A DNA stretch of 64,000 nt, taken from NCBI GenBank assembly GCA_000402515.1, contig AQRL01000036.1:46804-110803 (forward strand), read 5' to 3'. The notes under the pieces were generated by a model. The model had not been told where the DNA came from and ran no database searches. It worked only from the letters and a program-made list of their open reading frames with translations. The translations under genes and the position numbers were made by a program. Positions 7,838-16,833 of this stretch are shown here, one piece after another. Every line of letters begins with the position of its first letter. Position 1 is the first letter of the stretch. The stretch is from Nanoarchaeota archaeon SCGC AAA011-G17. GTDB lineage: Archaea; Nanobdellota; Nanobdellia; SCGC-AAA011-G17.

Positions 7838-8910
7838 AATTATGCGTCATAAGCCTGGGGGGTTATAGCAGCAGATTAATAGCCCAAGAGGCAAGAGAGC
7901 TATTCAGCAGTGTAGAAGAGGTTAAGATAAATGAGATTGAGGTAAGGGCAGGCAAGGATGGGTTTAAGGTTTTACATGATGGAACGGAACTGCCAAATTT
8001 TGACTGCGTTTATTTAAGGGGAAGCTACAAATATGCAATATTACAGAGAGCAATAACAGAGGCATTGCTGGGAAAATGCTATATGCCTTTCAAACCAGAT
8101 TCTTTTTTTCTTGGGAGAGATAAATTACTTACAATATTAGAGCTGCAGAAATATAATATTAACATTCCAAAGACCTATCTTGCAAGCACAATCAAGGTTG
8201 CAAAAAAAATATTAGAGGAAGTAGAGTTCCCGATTATTATCAAAATACCAAGCGGAACACACGGCAAAGGGGTAATGAGCGCTGATTCTATTGAAAGTGC
8301 GAAAACAATACTGGACGTGCTGGAGGTCTTCAAACAGCCGTATATTATCCAGGAGTTTATTGACACTGGGGCTGAAGACATAAGAGTAATTGTTGCCGGT
8401 GACAGCATTGTCGGCTGTATGAAAAGAAAGGGGATGAAGGGAGATATAAGGGCAAATATCCATCAGGGCGGAACAGGCATGATTCATAATTTAAAGCCTG
8501 AAGAAAGGGAATTAGCAATAAGAACCGCAAGGGCTATCAAGGCTGAGATTGTCGGGATAGATATATTAGAGAGTTTCAGGGGCCCGATGGTTATCGAGGC
8601 TAATTTAAGCCCGGGGTTAAGAGGAATAATGGAAGTAACTAAAAAAAATATGGCAAGGGATATTGCATCTTATTTATTTGAAAGGTCAAAGGAATTTAAA
8701 GAAACTAAGCTGGCTGATGGCGCAAAGAATGTTCTGAAGGATTTAACCAAAAAACATGAGAAGGGCATTTTAATGAATTTAGATATAAGATTAGACACAA
8801 TAAGAATCCCTCCTGAAATTACAAAGATTACCGGCTTTACAAAAGAAAGGGATGTTTTACTGACTGCTGATAAAGGCAAACTGACAATTAAGAATTCAGA
8901 AGATTTTTAA
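7834..8910 (+). CDS. RimK-like ATP-grasp ligase
   Basis: 358 aa. The ATP-grasp core is visible: SFFLGRDKLLTILELQKYNI near residue 90, IIIKIPSGTHGKGVM near 135-150 (nucleotide-binding strand and Gly-rich loop), and VIEANLSPGLRG near 252-263 (metal-binding E-x-N). Relatives add glutamate to S6, to coenzyme F420 or methanopterin, or act on LysW. No cofactor or lysine genes are nearby, so with the coupled retropepsin a reversible amino-acid tailing system is likely, substrate unknown. The last 60 or so residues after the ATP-grasp end form an extra KxTIRIPPEI tail that I do not recognise. Base composition is slightly less AT-rich than in the glycan genes. Confidence 0.85.
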   Translation: MKLCVISLGGYSSRLIAQEARELFSSVEEVKINEIEVRAGKDGFKVLHDGTELPNFDCVYLRGSYKYAILQRAITEALLGKCYMPFKPDSFFLGRDKLLTILELQKYNINIPKTYLASTIKVAKKILEEVEFPIIIKIPSGTHGKGVMSADSIESAKTILDVLEVFKQPYIIQEFIDTGAEDIRVIVAGDSIVGCMKRKGMKGDIRANIHQGGTGMIHNLKPEERELAIRTARAIKAEIVGIDILESFRGPMVIEANLSPGLRGIMEVTKKNMARDIASYLFERSKEFKETKLADGAKNVLKDLTKKHEKGILMNLDIRLDTIRIPPEITKITGFTKERDVLLTADKGKLTIKNSEDF

Positions 8911-8932
8911 ACCTAAACCATAAGAAAAGATA

Positions 8933-11626
8933 ATGGAAGAAAATTCTGTTTTAGAAAAAAGAAAAGAGAAGATATTTTCTTACTTCAAAAAAAATACTAA
9001 ATGGTACTGGATAGTTCTTATTATAATTGCATGGCTTGGCTATTTTATAAGAACAAGAAATCTTCCATTATTGCATGATGTAACAACTGGAAGATATATT
9101 CCGGGACCAGAGGCTGACACTTATGTTTTTCTTAGATATGTTGAGTATATTGTCCAAAATGGCCACTTAATGGCTGCAGACTGCATGAGATATTTCCCGT
9201 GGTGCTATGGTGGTGCTTATGGTGGGAACATGAATGAGTATAGTTTCTTAAGTTATTTCATTGCTTACCTGTATAAATTCTGGCATTTCTTCAATTCCTC
9301 AATAACTGTCCAGTATGCCCATGTTATGTATCCTGTTATTTCTTTTGTTATTGCATTAGTATTCTTCTTTTTGCTTGTAAAAAAATTATTTGATTATAAG
9401 ATTGCATTATTAGCAAGCGCTTTTTTAACATTGGTTCCTGCTTATTTACACAGAACAATAGCCGGCTTCTCTGACAAGGAGAGCCTTGGATTTATATTTA
9501 TGTTTGCTGCATTTTATTTCTTTGTCTGCGCGTGGCAGAATGAAAAAATAAAGAAGGCAATTATATTCGGTGCATTGTCTGGGCTGAGCAGCGGACTGAT
9601 GGGATTAGTATGGGGCGGCTTTAGCTTTGTCATTACAACAATCGGCATTTTTGTTTTGCTTGAGGTTTTATTAAACAGGATAGATGAAAAAAATTCATAT
9701 GCTTATATTTCATGGTTTTTGCTTCTAAGTTTTATATTAATTGCCTTTAGGGGCTGGACCTTGGGGAACCTTATTGGAAGTATGTACACTGCTATTGATT
9801 GCATAGCATTTGTTATGATTATATTAAATTTAGCAATATTAAAAAAAGATTTATTAAAAATAAGGGAAAGAATAGACAAAAAAATTCCTGTCGGCATCCT
9901 GAATTTTCTAGTTACTTTGGTTATTGGTGTTTTAGCAATGATGATAGTGTTCCATCCAGATTTTATCATAGACAGAATCAGGGATATTTATGTAACTTTA
10001 ACAAATCCCTTTGGAACAGGGAGATGGGCTGTAACTGTTGCAGAGGCTCATCAGCCCTATTTAGTTGATTGGGTTGGACAAATGTCCTGGACTTATTTCT
10101 GGCTGTTTATGGCTGGCTCTGTTCTGATATTTTATAATATTATCAAAATAGTTGAAAAAAATGCATGGAAACCAACATTAGTATATTTATTATTCCTTTT
10201 GGGATTTACATTCAGCAGATACTCTCCTAGTAGCACAGTTCTTAATGGTGAAACAAATACTGCCCGGTTTATTTACTTTGGCTCATTAATAATGCTTGGT
10301 GTGTTTATTATTGCATCCTACTTATACCTATTTTACAAAAATAAAGAGAAATTCAACAAAATAAAAGAAATAAATGATGTTGCTTTTTTTATTTTAGTCT
10401 GGTTTGTAATTATGATTGTCGGGGCAAGAAGCGCCTCAAGATTAATTCTTGTTTTTGTTCCTGTAACAACTATACTTGCTGCTTATTTAGCTGTAAATGC
10501 AATTGAATATTCAATGAAACTGAAAAAAGATGCATACAAGATAATTGCTTACCTATTAATCTTCTTTATTGTATTCTCTCCATTTGGCTCTGCTGTAAGC
10601 GCGATTCCCTTGGTTAATAAACTTCCAATAATAAACAAAGATGGAATGCTGGTTGAATTTGGAAGACAAACCTATTTGCAGGCAAAATACGTAGGTCCTG
10701 GATATAATCAGCAATGGCAATATGCTGGAAAATGGATAAGAGAAAATACTCCAAAGGATGCTGTTTTTGCCCACTGGTGGGATTATGGATATCTAGTTCA
10801 GTACGGAGGGGAGAGGGCAACTATGACAGATGGCGGTAATGCTATGGGCAGCTTAAATTATTTTATGGGAAGGACAGTTTTAACAGGGCAGAATGAAACT
10901 GAGGCATTAGAATTTTTGAAAGCGCATAATGCCACTAATTTGTTAATGATTTCAGATGAGATTGGAAAGTATCCTGCATTTTCATCAATTGGCTCAGATG
11001 TTAACTGGGACAGATATTCATGGCTGCAGGTCTTCCAGATTGATAAAAATAATATTCAGGAAACAAGAGACGAGACAATTTATTTATACAGAGGAGGGGC
11101 TCCATTAGACGAGGATTTCACATATAAAGGACAGCTATATCCAAGGGGAAGTTCTGGCATTGTAGGAATATTCCTGCCAGTAAAACAGGATGGAAATGAT
11201 TCACAGATAGGACAACCAACAGCTGTTCTTGTTTATAATGGTCAGCAGATCAGGATTCCATTAGAGTGCGTATTTATTAATGGCAGAGAGATAACCTTCC
11301 CCGAGAAAGGAATAGTAGGATGCTTAAGAATTATTCCTGTTATACAAGATAATAAAGTTAATCCGGTTGATGCTGGGATATATATCTCACCAAAGGTTAA
11401 GAGAACATTATTTACCAAGTTATACTTATTCGGACAGGATGGAAAATATTTTAAAACTGTTTATAATGATGAGCAAAATATGCCATTATCACTCTATAAT
11501 GGAAGGATTATCGGACCTTTAAAAATCTGGGATATTAGCTATCCAAAAGACCTTGTAATTCCTGATATGTATTATGTTGATAAACTTCCAGACCCAAGAG
11601 TTGAAAGCCTTGAAGGAAGATTCTAA
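8933..11626 (+). CDS. aglB: Oligosaccharyltransferase AglB/STT3
   Basis: 897 aa. It transfers lipid-linked glycan to Asn of N-x-S/T sequons on the outer face of the membrane. About 13 membrane segments occupy residues 25-560. Catalytic features are the first acidic loop PGPEADTYVFLRY (E60/D62), FSDKES near 180 (second acidic motif), TVAEAHQP near 366 (TIxE-type sequon-binding loop) and WWDYGYLVQYGG near 614 at the start of the extracellular domain. The start ATG at 8933 gives the expected short cytoplasmic N-terminus. It is followed directly by glycan genes, and the sequon-rich protein at 39702-41474 is an obvious candidate client. Confidence 0.95.
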   Translation: MEENSVLEKRKEKIFSYFKKNTKWYWIVLIIIAWLGYFIRTRNLPLLHDVTTGRYIPGPEADTYVFLRYVEYIVQNGHLMAADCMRYFPWCYGGAYGGNMNEYSFLSYFIAYLYKFWHFFNSSITVQYAHVMYPVISFVIALVFFFLLVKKLFDYKIALLASAFLTLVPAYLHRTIAGFSDKESLGFIFMFAAFYFFVCAWQNEKIKKAIIFGALSGLSSGLMGLVWGGFSFVITTIGIFVLLEVLLNRIDEKNSYAYISWFLLLSFILIAFRGWTLGNLIGSMYTAIDCIAFVMIILNLAILKKDLLKIRERIDKKIPVGILNFLVTLVIGVLAMMIVFHPDFIIDRIRDIYVTLTNPFGTGRWAVTVAEAHQPYLVDWVGQMSWTYFWLFMAGSVLIFYNIIKIVEKNAWKPTLVYLLFLLGFTFSRYSPSSTVLNGETNTARFIYFGSLIMLGVFIIASYLYLFYKNKEKFNKIKEINDVAFFILVWFVIMIVGARSASRLILVFVPVTTILAAYLAVNAIEYSMKLKKDAYKIIAYLLIFFIVFSPFGSAVSAIPLVNKLPIINKDGMLVEFGRQTYLQAKYVGPGYNQQWQYAGKWIRENTPKDAVFAHWWDYGYLVQYGGERATMTDGGNAMGSLNYFMGRTVLTGQNETEALEFLKAHNATNLLMISDEIGKYPAFSSIGSDVNWDRYSWLQVFQIDKNNIQETRDETIYLYRGGAPLDEDFTYKGQLYPRGSSGIVGIFLPVKQDGNDSQIGQPTAVLVYNGQQIRIPLECVFINGREITFPEKGIVGCLRIIPVIQDNKVNPVDAGIYISPKVKRTLFTKLYLFGQDGKYFKTVYNDEQNMPLSLYNGRIIGPLKIWDISYPKDLVIPDMYYVDKLPDPRVESLEGRF

Positions 11627-11633
11627 TAAAAAA

Positions 11634-12272
11634 ATGGCTTATGAAAAAGATTATCATGAATTTGTACATAAAAATCTATTAAACAATAATAGATATTATT
11701 TATTTAGAGCAAAATATGCTGAAAAAACTTATCTAAAACATTTTAATAAAACAGATAAAATATTAGAATTTGGGTGTGGTGTTGGACAGAATATCTTTTT
11801 AAGAAAAGAAAATAGCATAGGAATTGATATAAGTGATTTCTGTATTGAAGAGTGCAAAAAAAGAGGAATAAAGACCAACAAAAAGATAGAAAGTATAAAG
11901 GGTTCAAGTATTGATGGAGTTATTAGTATCCACTGCCTAGAACATGTTGAAAACCCAGATTATTATATTAAAGAGTTTTGTAGAATATTAAAAAAAGATG
12001 GAAAATTAATAGTTGTTTTACCGAATATTCCAAGAAACAGACCTGAAAAGATATTTATTCCAAATGTCGCCCAGCATTTTTTCAGCTGGAGATTCCACGA
12101 ATTCAATGAATTGCTAACCCATAATCATTTTAATATCAAATTGAACAAATTTAATTATGCCTATGGTTTCTCTTTATTTTATAGATTATCTTTCAAATTG
12201 TCTCTCTTTTTGATTAAATTACTTGGATATTTAAAAAACAGAAAGGAGATGATTATTGTTGCTCAAAAATAA
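11634..12272 (+). CDS. Class I SAM methyltransferase (Methyltransf_11 type)
   Basis: 212 aa. ILEFGCGVGQNIFL is motif I (about residues 43-56), GIDIS is the acidic loop, and SIHCLEHVENPDYYIKEF at about 102-119 is the conserved helix of methyltransferases that act on small molecules or sugars. The ATG at 11634 lies 7 bp after the aglB stop; upstream in-frame starts lie inside aglB. It may methylate a sugar of the glycan, but this is based only on context. The next gene begins within its last codons. Confidence 0.85.
   Translation: MAYEKDYHEFVHKNLLNNNRYYLFRAKYAEKTYLKHFNKTDKILEFGCGVGQNIFLRKENSIGIDISDFCIEECKKRGIKTNKKIESIKGSSIDGVISIHCLEHVENPDYYIKEFCRILKKDGKLIVVLPNIPRNRPEKIFIPNVAQHFFSWRFHEFNELLTHNHFNIKLNKFNYAYGFSLFYRLSFKLSLFLIKLLGYLKNRKEMIIVAQK
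12245..12248 (+). promoter_or_regulatory. Shine-Dalgarno site fixing the TTG start at 12256
   Basis: The ggag at 12245-12248, within aaaggagat, lies 7 bp upstream of the TTG at 12256, inside the 3' end of the methyltransferase gene. It supports an otherwise unexpected TTG start that overlaps the upstream gene by 17 bp. Confidence 0.55.
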
Positions 12273-13752
12273 GATTCCGGATAAATGGCTCTATTTTGCA
12301 ATAATTGTTCTAGTTATATATTTAGTAATAAGAACTGTCAATTTGTATGGAATAGTAGAAGAATTTCCATTAGATTTTTCTAATGACCATAGTGCACATA
12401 TGTCTGATTTATATTTCTTAGAAAAATATGGCTATGGTGAAAATATCCTTAACTGGTATACTTTTGTTGGCGGATATCCTTTGTTAAAATTCTATCACCC
12501 TGCAAGAACATTTTATGGTCTGTTCTTTTATTATTTATTAGGGAGTGTAGAGGCAGCTACATATTTTGCTATGGTTTCTATTGTAATTCTTGGTTTCATT
12601 GCAATATATTTTTTCGGAAAGTATCATGGATTATCCCCAATAAAAAGAACTGCTATGTTTGCCTTATTCTTTGCTAACCCAATCCTTATTGGGTATTATA
12701 GAATAGGTAGGCATTCCGAAATTTTCGGATTTTTATGGATGATACTATTTATTTTCATTGTTCTTTGGTATAAAGACAAAAAGTTAGACTGGAAATTCCT
12801 GTGGTTTATACCTGTCTATTCCTTGTTATTATTAAGCCATATATCTATATTTTTGATATCATCTATGCTTATCTTAAGTTTATTATTGGTAAAAAAGAAC
12901 AGAGAAAGGATTGTAATATTATTAAGCTGTTTTGTAACCTTTTTGTTAACTGCATTTTGGACAATTCCTTTTGTTAGAGATTCAAGTGAGACATTTGTCG
13001 GTGGTTTTTATGGATTACAGAGAACATTATTATTATTTACCCAAGAGACATTGATAGATAGAGTTTCTTCTTATGTCACTCCATTAATTTTCTTTTTTGT
13101 ATTTTATTTATATTATAAAACAAGTAAAAACAAAAGGGAGCTTATTTTTTATTCTATTCCACTAGTAATTGGAGCACTATTTTTTACCAGAATTCTTGCG
13201 TTTGTTCCTATCTTAAACAGACCTGTGCCAGATACCTATAATATGTTCTTCTTATTTTTATCAATATATTTATTTTTAAATTTAAGATTTGATAAATTAT
13301 TATCTTATGAAAAAAATATTATTAAATACGGATTAATTATTGTTCCAATAGCTGCTATTTTGTTATCCCTAAATTTCACTTCATTTTATCATGGGCATGA
13401 CCAGGAGAATAAGGATATTATTTCATTATTTCCTTATGTTGATGACCAATTATTAATCATAGGTATTAACGGTTATCCAAGACCATATTATTCATATGGT
13501 GCAATTTATTATAATATTTACACTCCGTCTGGCTGGGGTTCCCAAAGCGTTAGTAGAGAAGCCAGGGAAAAATCAGGTTTACCAGATAAATATTTGATTG
13601 ATAGGGATTGTAACTTATTCTTAAAAAGCATGAAAGATATCGGAGGAAAAGAGATTATTACAAGAGATGATAACTGTAATTTTTTAATTAAATGTGGAAT
13701 GAATCCAACCAGATATTCTAATAGTATTTGTTTATTAAAAATTAAAGAATAG
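12256..13752 (+). CDS. Polytopic membrane protein, GT-C / PTPS-related type
   Basis: 498 aa with about 11 membrane segments across residues 12-375, then a 120-residue soluble C-terminal domain. The first extracytoplasmic loop carries FPLDFSNDHSAHMSDLYFL, with acidic residues where GT-C glycosyltransferases keep their catalytic Asp, and WYTFVGGYPLLKFYHPA follows. That pattern resembles membrane proteins annotated as 6-pyruvoyl-tetrahydropterin synthase-related. A role in adding a sugar from a polyprenyl-phosphate donor on the outer face is plausible but unproven. TTG start, supported by a Shine-Dalgarno site. Confidence 0.75.
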   Translation: MLLKNKIPDKWLYFAIIVLVIYLVIRTVNLYGIVEEFPLDFSNDHSAHMSDLYFLEKYGYGENILNWYTFVGGYPLLKFYHPARTFYGLFFYYLLGSVEAATYFAMVSIVILGFIAIYFFGKYHGLSPIKRTAMFALFFANPILIGYYRIGRHSEIFGFLWMILFIFIVLWYKDKKLDWKFLWFIPVYSLLLLSHISIFLISSMLILSLLLVKKNRERIVILLSCFVTFLLTAFWTIPFVRDSSETFVGGFYGLQRTLLLFTQETLIDRVSSYVTPLIFFFVFYLYYKTSKNKRELIFYSIPLVIGALFFTRILAFVPILNRPVPDTYNMFFLFLSIYLFLNLRFDKLLSYEKNIIKYGLIIVPIAAILLSLNFTSFYHGHDQENKDIISLFPYVDDQLLIIGINGYPRPYYSYGAIYYNIYTPSGWGSQSVSREAREKSGLPDKYLIDRDCNLFLKSMKDIGGKEIITRDDNCNFLIKCGMNPTRYSNSICLLKIKE

Positions 13753-13773
13753 GTTTAAAAGATTTATTAAAAT

Positions 13774-14655
13774 ATGATTTATATGGTTTTGTGTAATATT
13801 TGTAGTGGAGACACGTATACAGTCATTTATGAAGGGAAAGATGGTAAAAATTATCAGTATTATTCCAGCGGAAATTATGGAAAGATAATTAGATGTAATA
13901 ATTGCGGTCTTATTTATGTTAATCCTTTAGGTAAAGATATAGAAAAGAATTATGAAACTATTGAGGACAAGGATTATCTAAAATCAAAAGAGGCTAGGAT
14001 AGAAACGTCCAAGAGAGATTTAAAAGAAATTGAAAAATATAAGAAAGAGGGTAAAATATTGGATATTGGTTGTGGTCCAGGTTTTTTTCTTAAAGTTGCT
14101 AAAGATAATAAATGGGATGAATACGGAGTTGAATTATCCAAATGGGCTTGTGATTATGGAAAAAATACTGGTGTTAATATTATAAACAAAAGATTAGAAA
14201 GGGCTAAATTCAATGATAAATTTTTTGATGTTATTACCTTATGGGATGTTATAGAACATGTTGAGTATCCATCTAGTTTACTTTTAGAGATAAACCGTAT
14301 CTTAAAGAATGATGGAATTATTGTATTAAACACCCCAAATATCGGAAGTATCTTTGCAAAAATTATGGGAAAAAGGTGGTGGAATCTTATTGGCATGCAT
14401 ATTTATTATTTTGATAAAAAAACGATTAGAAAAATATTAGAAAAAAATGGATTTAAGATTATTAAAATAAAATCATATTCGAGGATTATAACCCCAAGGT
14501 ATGCAGTTGAATGGTTAAAAAATTATAAAATGATTTATGGTATTTTAAAATTTATTTTTGATAAAACTTTTTTAGGAAATGTTAGACCAAGAGTAAACTT
14601 TTTTGATAATATAGTTGTTTATGCCAAGAAGTCAGGACCATCTAATAAAGAATAA
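13774..14655 (+). CDS. SAM methyltransferase with N-terminal zinc-ribbon-like pair
   Basis: 293 aa. The N-terminus has CNICSG and, 30 residues later, CNNCGLIYVNP. This CxxC...CxxC module precedes many sugar C-methyltransferases and Methyltransf_23 proteins. Motif I is ILDIGCGPGFFLKVA at about residues 95-109 and LWDVIEHVEYPSSLLLEI lies at about 153-170. It could methylate a nucleotide sugar or glycan. An ATG at 13783 is an alternative start and lies 21-30 bp from a TATA-like gtttaaaaga (13753-13762). The 3' end overlaps the convergent GT2 gene by 24 bp. Confidence 0.82.
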   Translation: MIYMVLCNICSGDTYTVIYEGKDGKNYQYYSSGNYGKIIRCNNCGLIYVNPLGKDIEKNYETIEDKDYLKSKEARIETSKRDLKEIEKYKKEGKILDIGCGPGFFLKVAKDNKWDEYGVELSKWACDYGKNTGVNIINKRLERAKFNDKFFDVITLWDVIEHVEYPSSLLLEINRILKNDGIIVLNTPNIGSIFAKIMGKRWWNLIGMHIYYFDKKTIRKILEKNGFKIIKIKSYSRIITPRYAVEWLKNYKMIYGILKFIFDKTFLGNVRPRVNFFDNIVVYAKKSGPSNKE

Positions 14656-15330
14656 TTTTATCATCACAGGAATATATTTTGGCATAGCCTTTATAAAATT
14701 AAATTTTGATGAACCTATTGATCTGTTAGTAAGCACAAGAGGAATTTCTGATATTTTAGCCTTATTCTTGGTCATCTTAACGGATATTTCCAACTGAATT
14801 GAAAAATCATTTTGAGAAAGGTCTAATTTCTTTACAAAAGAAGATTTATACGCTCTATATCCGCTTGTTAAATCTGTAATCTTTGTGAAGTATATGATTG
14901 AAAAGGCCTTATTTGCTAATTTACTCAATAATACTCTCCATAGGGGTACATTTTTCATCCCGCCGCCCCTAATATAACGAGAAGCTATACAAATATCATT
15001 TCCTTCATCAATTTTATTTACCATTTGTGCAACGTGGTCTATTGGCTGAGTCATATCTGCATCTAATTCAATTATTATTCTTCCATTGGCTTCTTTTATC
15101 CCTGTTTTTATTGCTCCACCCAATCCTTTATTTTTTTCATGACTAATATATCTTAGATTCTTGTATTTTTTTGTTAATTTTTTTATAATTTCCTCTGTTC
15201 TATCAGTTGAGCCATCATTTATAACGAGAATTTCATAATCTTCTTTAAGTTTTAATGCACTAAAAATTTTATCTATTGATTTTTCAATAACTTCCTCTTC
15301 ATTATACGCTGGTAAAAGTATTGTTATCAT
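14632..15330 (-). CDS. GT2 glycosyltransferase, dolichyl-phosphate sugar synthase-like
   Basis: 232 aa. LLPAYNEEEVIEKSI at the N-terminus, VINDGSTDRT at about 36-45, GLGGAIKTGIKEA near 70 and ELDADMTQP (DxD, about 92-96) define the DPM1-like GT2 subgroup. No membrane helices follow the catalytic domain. Such enzymes usually make polyprenyl-phosphate mannose or glucose, which feeds the GT-C enzymes in this region. It follows the radical SAM gene at 15332 by one base and is presumably co-transcribed with it. Confidence 0.88.
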   Translation of the reverse strand: MITILLPAYNEEEVIEKSIDKIFSALKLKEDYEILVINDGSTDRTEEIIKKLTKKYKNLRYISHEKNKGLGGAIKTGIKEANGRIIIELDADMTQPIDHVAQMVNKIDEGNDICIASRYIRGGGMKNVPLWRVLLSKLANKAFSIIYFTKITDLTSGYRAYKSSFVKKLDLSQNDFSIQLEISVKMTKNKAKISEIPLVLTNRSIGSSKFNFIKAMPKYIPVMIKLFFIRWS

Positions 15331-15331
15331 T

Positions 15332-16780
15332 TTAGTTTATCTTATTTTTTAATAAAAAAGATTCTGGCATAAAATTATAAAAATTGTGTCTTATTCTAAA
15401 TCTTGCTATAGGTTTATAAATTTTTGCAGCGGTTTTATAAATAAATGATTCTGACTGAGATTCTATCTTATCATCAATACATATAGATGTAATCATAATC
15501 CTTTTGAATAATTTTAACATTTCTTTGGTTTGATTAAACTCTGATATTTTTGTCCAATCAAAATTTGCCCACTCTTCTAATTTTTGTGGTTCTTTAAATC
15601 CTTGTGAAATTGCAACATTATAAAGAGGTGTTGCTGGGTAAGGCTTATAAATATAAACTGGGCCAGCCATCGCATGTTTATTATCTTTTAAAAGTTTATA
15701 TATCAGGCTAGTTGTTTCAAATAAATCTTCTTTATTTTCTGTTGGAAAACCACAAATGAAATTATACAACACTAAAAAGCTATAATTTGAAAGTTTTTTA
15801 TTTACCCTTATTGTTTGTTCCCTAGTTATTAGTTTATTAATTAATTTTAACATTCTATCTGAACCAGATTCAACACCTATTTGTAAAAATTTACATCCTG
15901 CCTTTTCTAATAAGGATAAATCTTCTGGGATCATTCTATCCAAAGTATCTATTCTTGCTCCCTGACAGCCAAAAGTTATGTTTAGATTTTCTTTGATAAT
16001 TAAACTCATAATTTTATTTACTCTATCTTGATCAACAAAAAAATTATCGTCTATAAAATAAAATGATTTAATATTATACTCTTTTATGAGTTTCTTTATA
16101 TTTTTTACTACATTCTCAGGTTTCATTGACCTCCAATATGATTTATTATAGATTGAGTTATAGCAAAATCCACATGCGTAGGGGCATCCTCTTGATGTTT
16201 CAATGTCTATTACCTCTTTTTGCTTAAAAGATTTATGAGTATATTTTTTTATATCGATAAGATTATACGGAAGTTCTGGAAAATTATTGAGATCTGTAAA
16301 TTCTCTTTCTGGTGTAATAATTACTTTATTTTGTTTTTTATATGCTATTCCTTTAATTTTTTCTATTGTCTTTTTATTTTGTAATGCTTTTATTAATTTT
16401 AAAAATGTATTTTCTCCTTCTTTTATAACAACAAAATCTATATATTTATTTTCTAATGTTTGTTTTGGAAATAAAGAAGCATGAACACCCCCCCAAATCA
16501 CATAAGCAGAAGAATTTTCTTTTACTATTTTTGATGCTTCAAGTGCAAATTTTATTTGAGAGCCAGTCATAGAAGTTATACCTACACAAAGTGGCTCTTT
16601 TTTTATAAAATCTTTTAATTCTTTTTCCCAGTCTTTATCTGTCCTTTGATCTATTATCTTTACATTATATCCTTCCTTAACTAGCGGTGCTGCTACTGAA
16701 AGAACTGCTAATGGAAGTGTTGGCGGCATTACATCATTATAAACCCCATCAAAAGGATGTATCAAAAGGATAGTGTTCAT
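15332..16780 (-). CDS. B12-binding-type radical SAM protein 1
   Basis: 482 aa. An N-terminal Rossmann-like B12-binding domain (residues 1-140) has WGGVHASLFP near 96-105, the GGxH element of the family. The cobalamin lower-ligand His motif DxHxxG is absent (IIDQRTD instead). The radical SAM cluster motif is GCPYACGFC with C199, C203 and C206, followed by the TIM barrel and a basic C-terminal tail rich in aromatic residues. Class B radical SAM enzymes methylate or rearrange unactivated carbons; the substrate here is unknown. It is divergent from the DUF362 gene and shares one TATA element with it. Confidence 0.88.
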   Translation of the reverse strand: MNTILLIHPFDGVYNDVMPPTLPLAVLSVAAPLVKEGYNVKIIDQRTDKDWEKELKDFIKKEPLCVGITSMTGSQIKFALEASKIVKENSSAYVIWGGVHASLFPKQTLENKYIDFVVIKEGENTFLKLIKALQNKKTIEKIKGIAYKKQNKVIITPEREFTDLNNFPELPYNLIDIKKYTHKSFKQKEVIDIETSRGCPYACGFCYNSIYNKSYWRSMKPENVVKNIKKLIKEYNIKSFYFIDDNFFVDQDRVNKIMSLIIKENLNITFGCQGARIDTLDRMIPEDLSLLEKAGCKFLQIGVESGSDRMLKLINKLITREQTIRVNKKLSNYSFLVLYNFICGFPTENKEDLFETTSLIYKLLKDNKHAMAGPVYIYKPYPATPLYNVAISQGFKEPQKLEEWANFDWTKISEFNQTKEMLKLFKRIMITSICIDDKIESQSESFIYKTAAKIYKPIARFRIRHNFYNFMPESFLLKNKIN

Positions 16781-16800
16781 TTTTATTTTTCCATACAGAG

Positions 16801-16813
16801 AGATTTATAAAAT
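16801..16813. promoter_or_regulatory. Shared bidirectional TATA element (radical SAM 1 / DUF362)
   Basis: The element atttataaaat (16803-16813) is centred within one base of the midpoint between the two start codons, 16780 (minus) and 16834 (plus), which are separated by 53 bp. It is about 21-31 bp from each, so one TATA element can serve two leaderless mRNAs. Confidence 0.6.
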
Positions 16814-16833
16814 TATGTATATTAAAAAATAGA

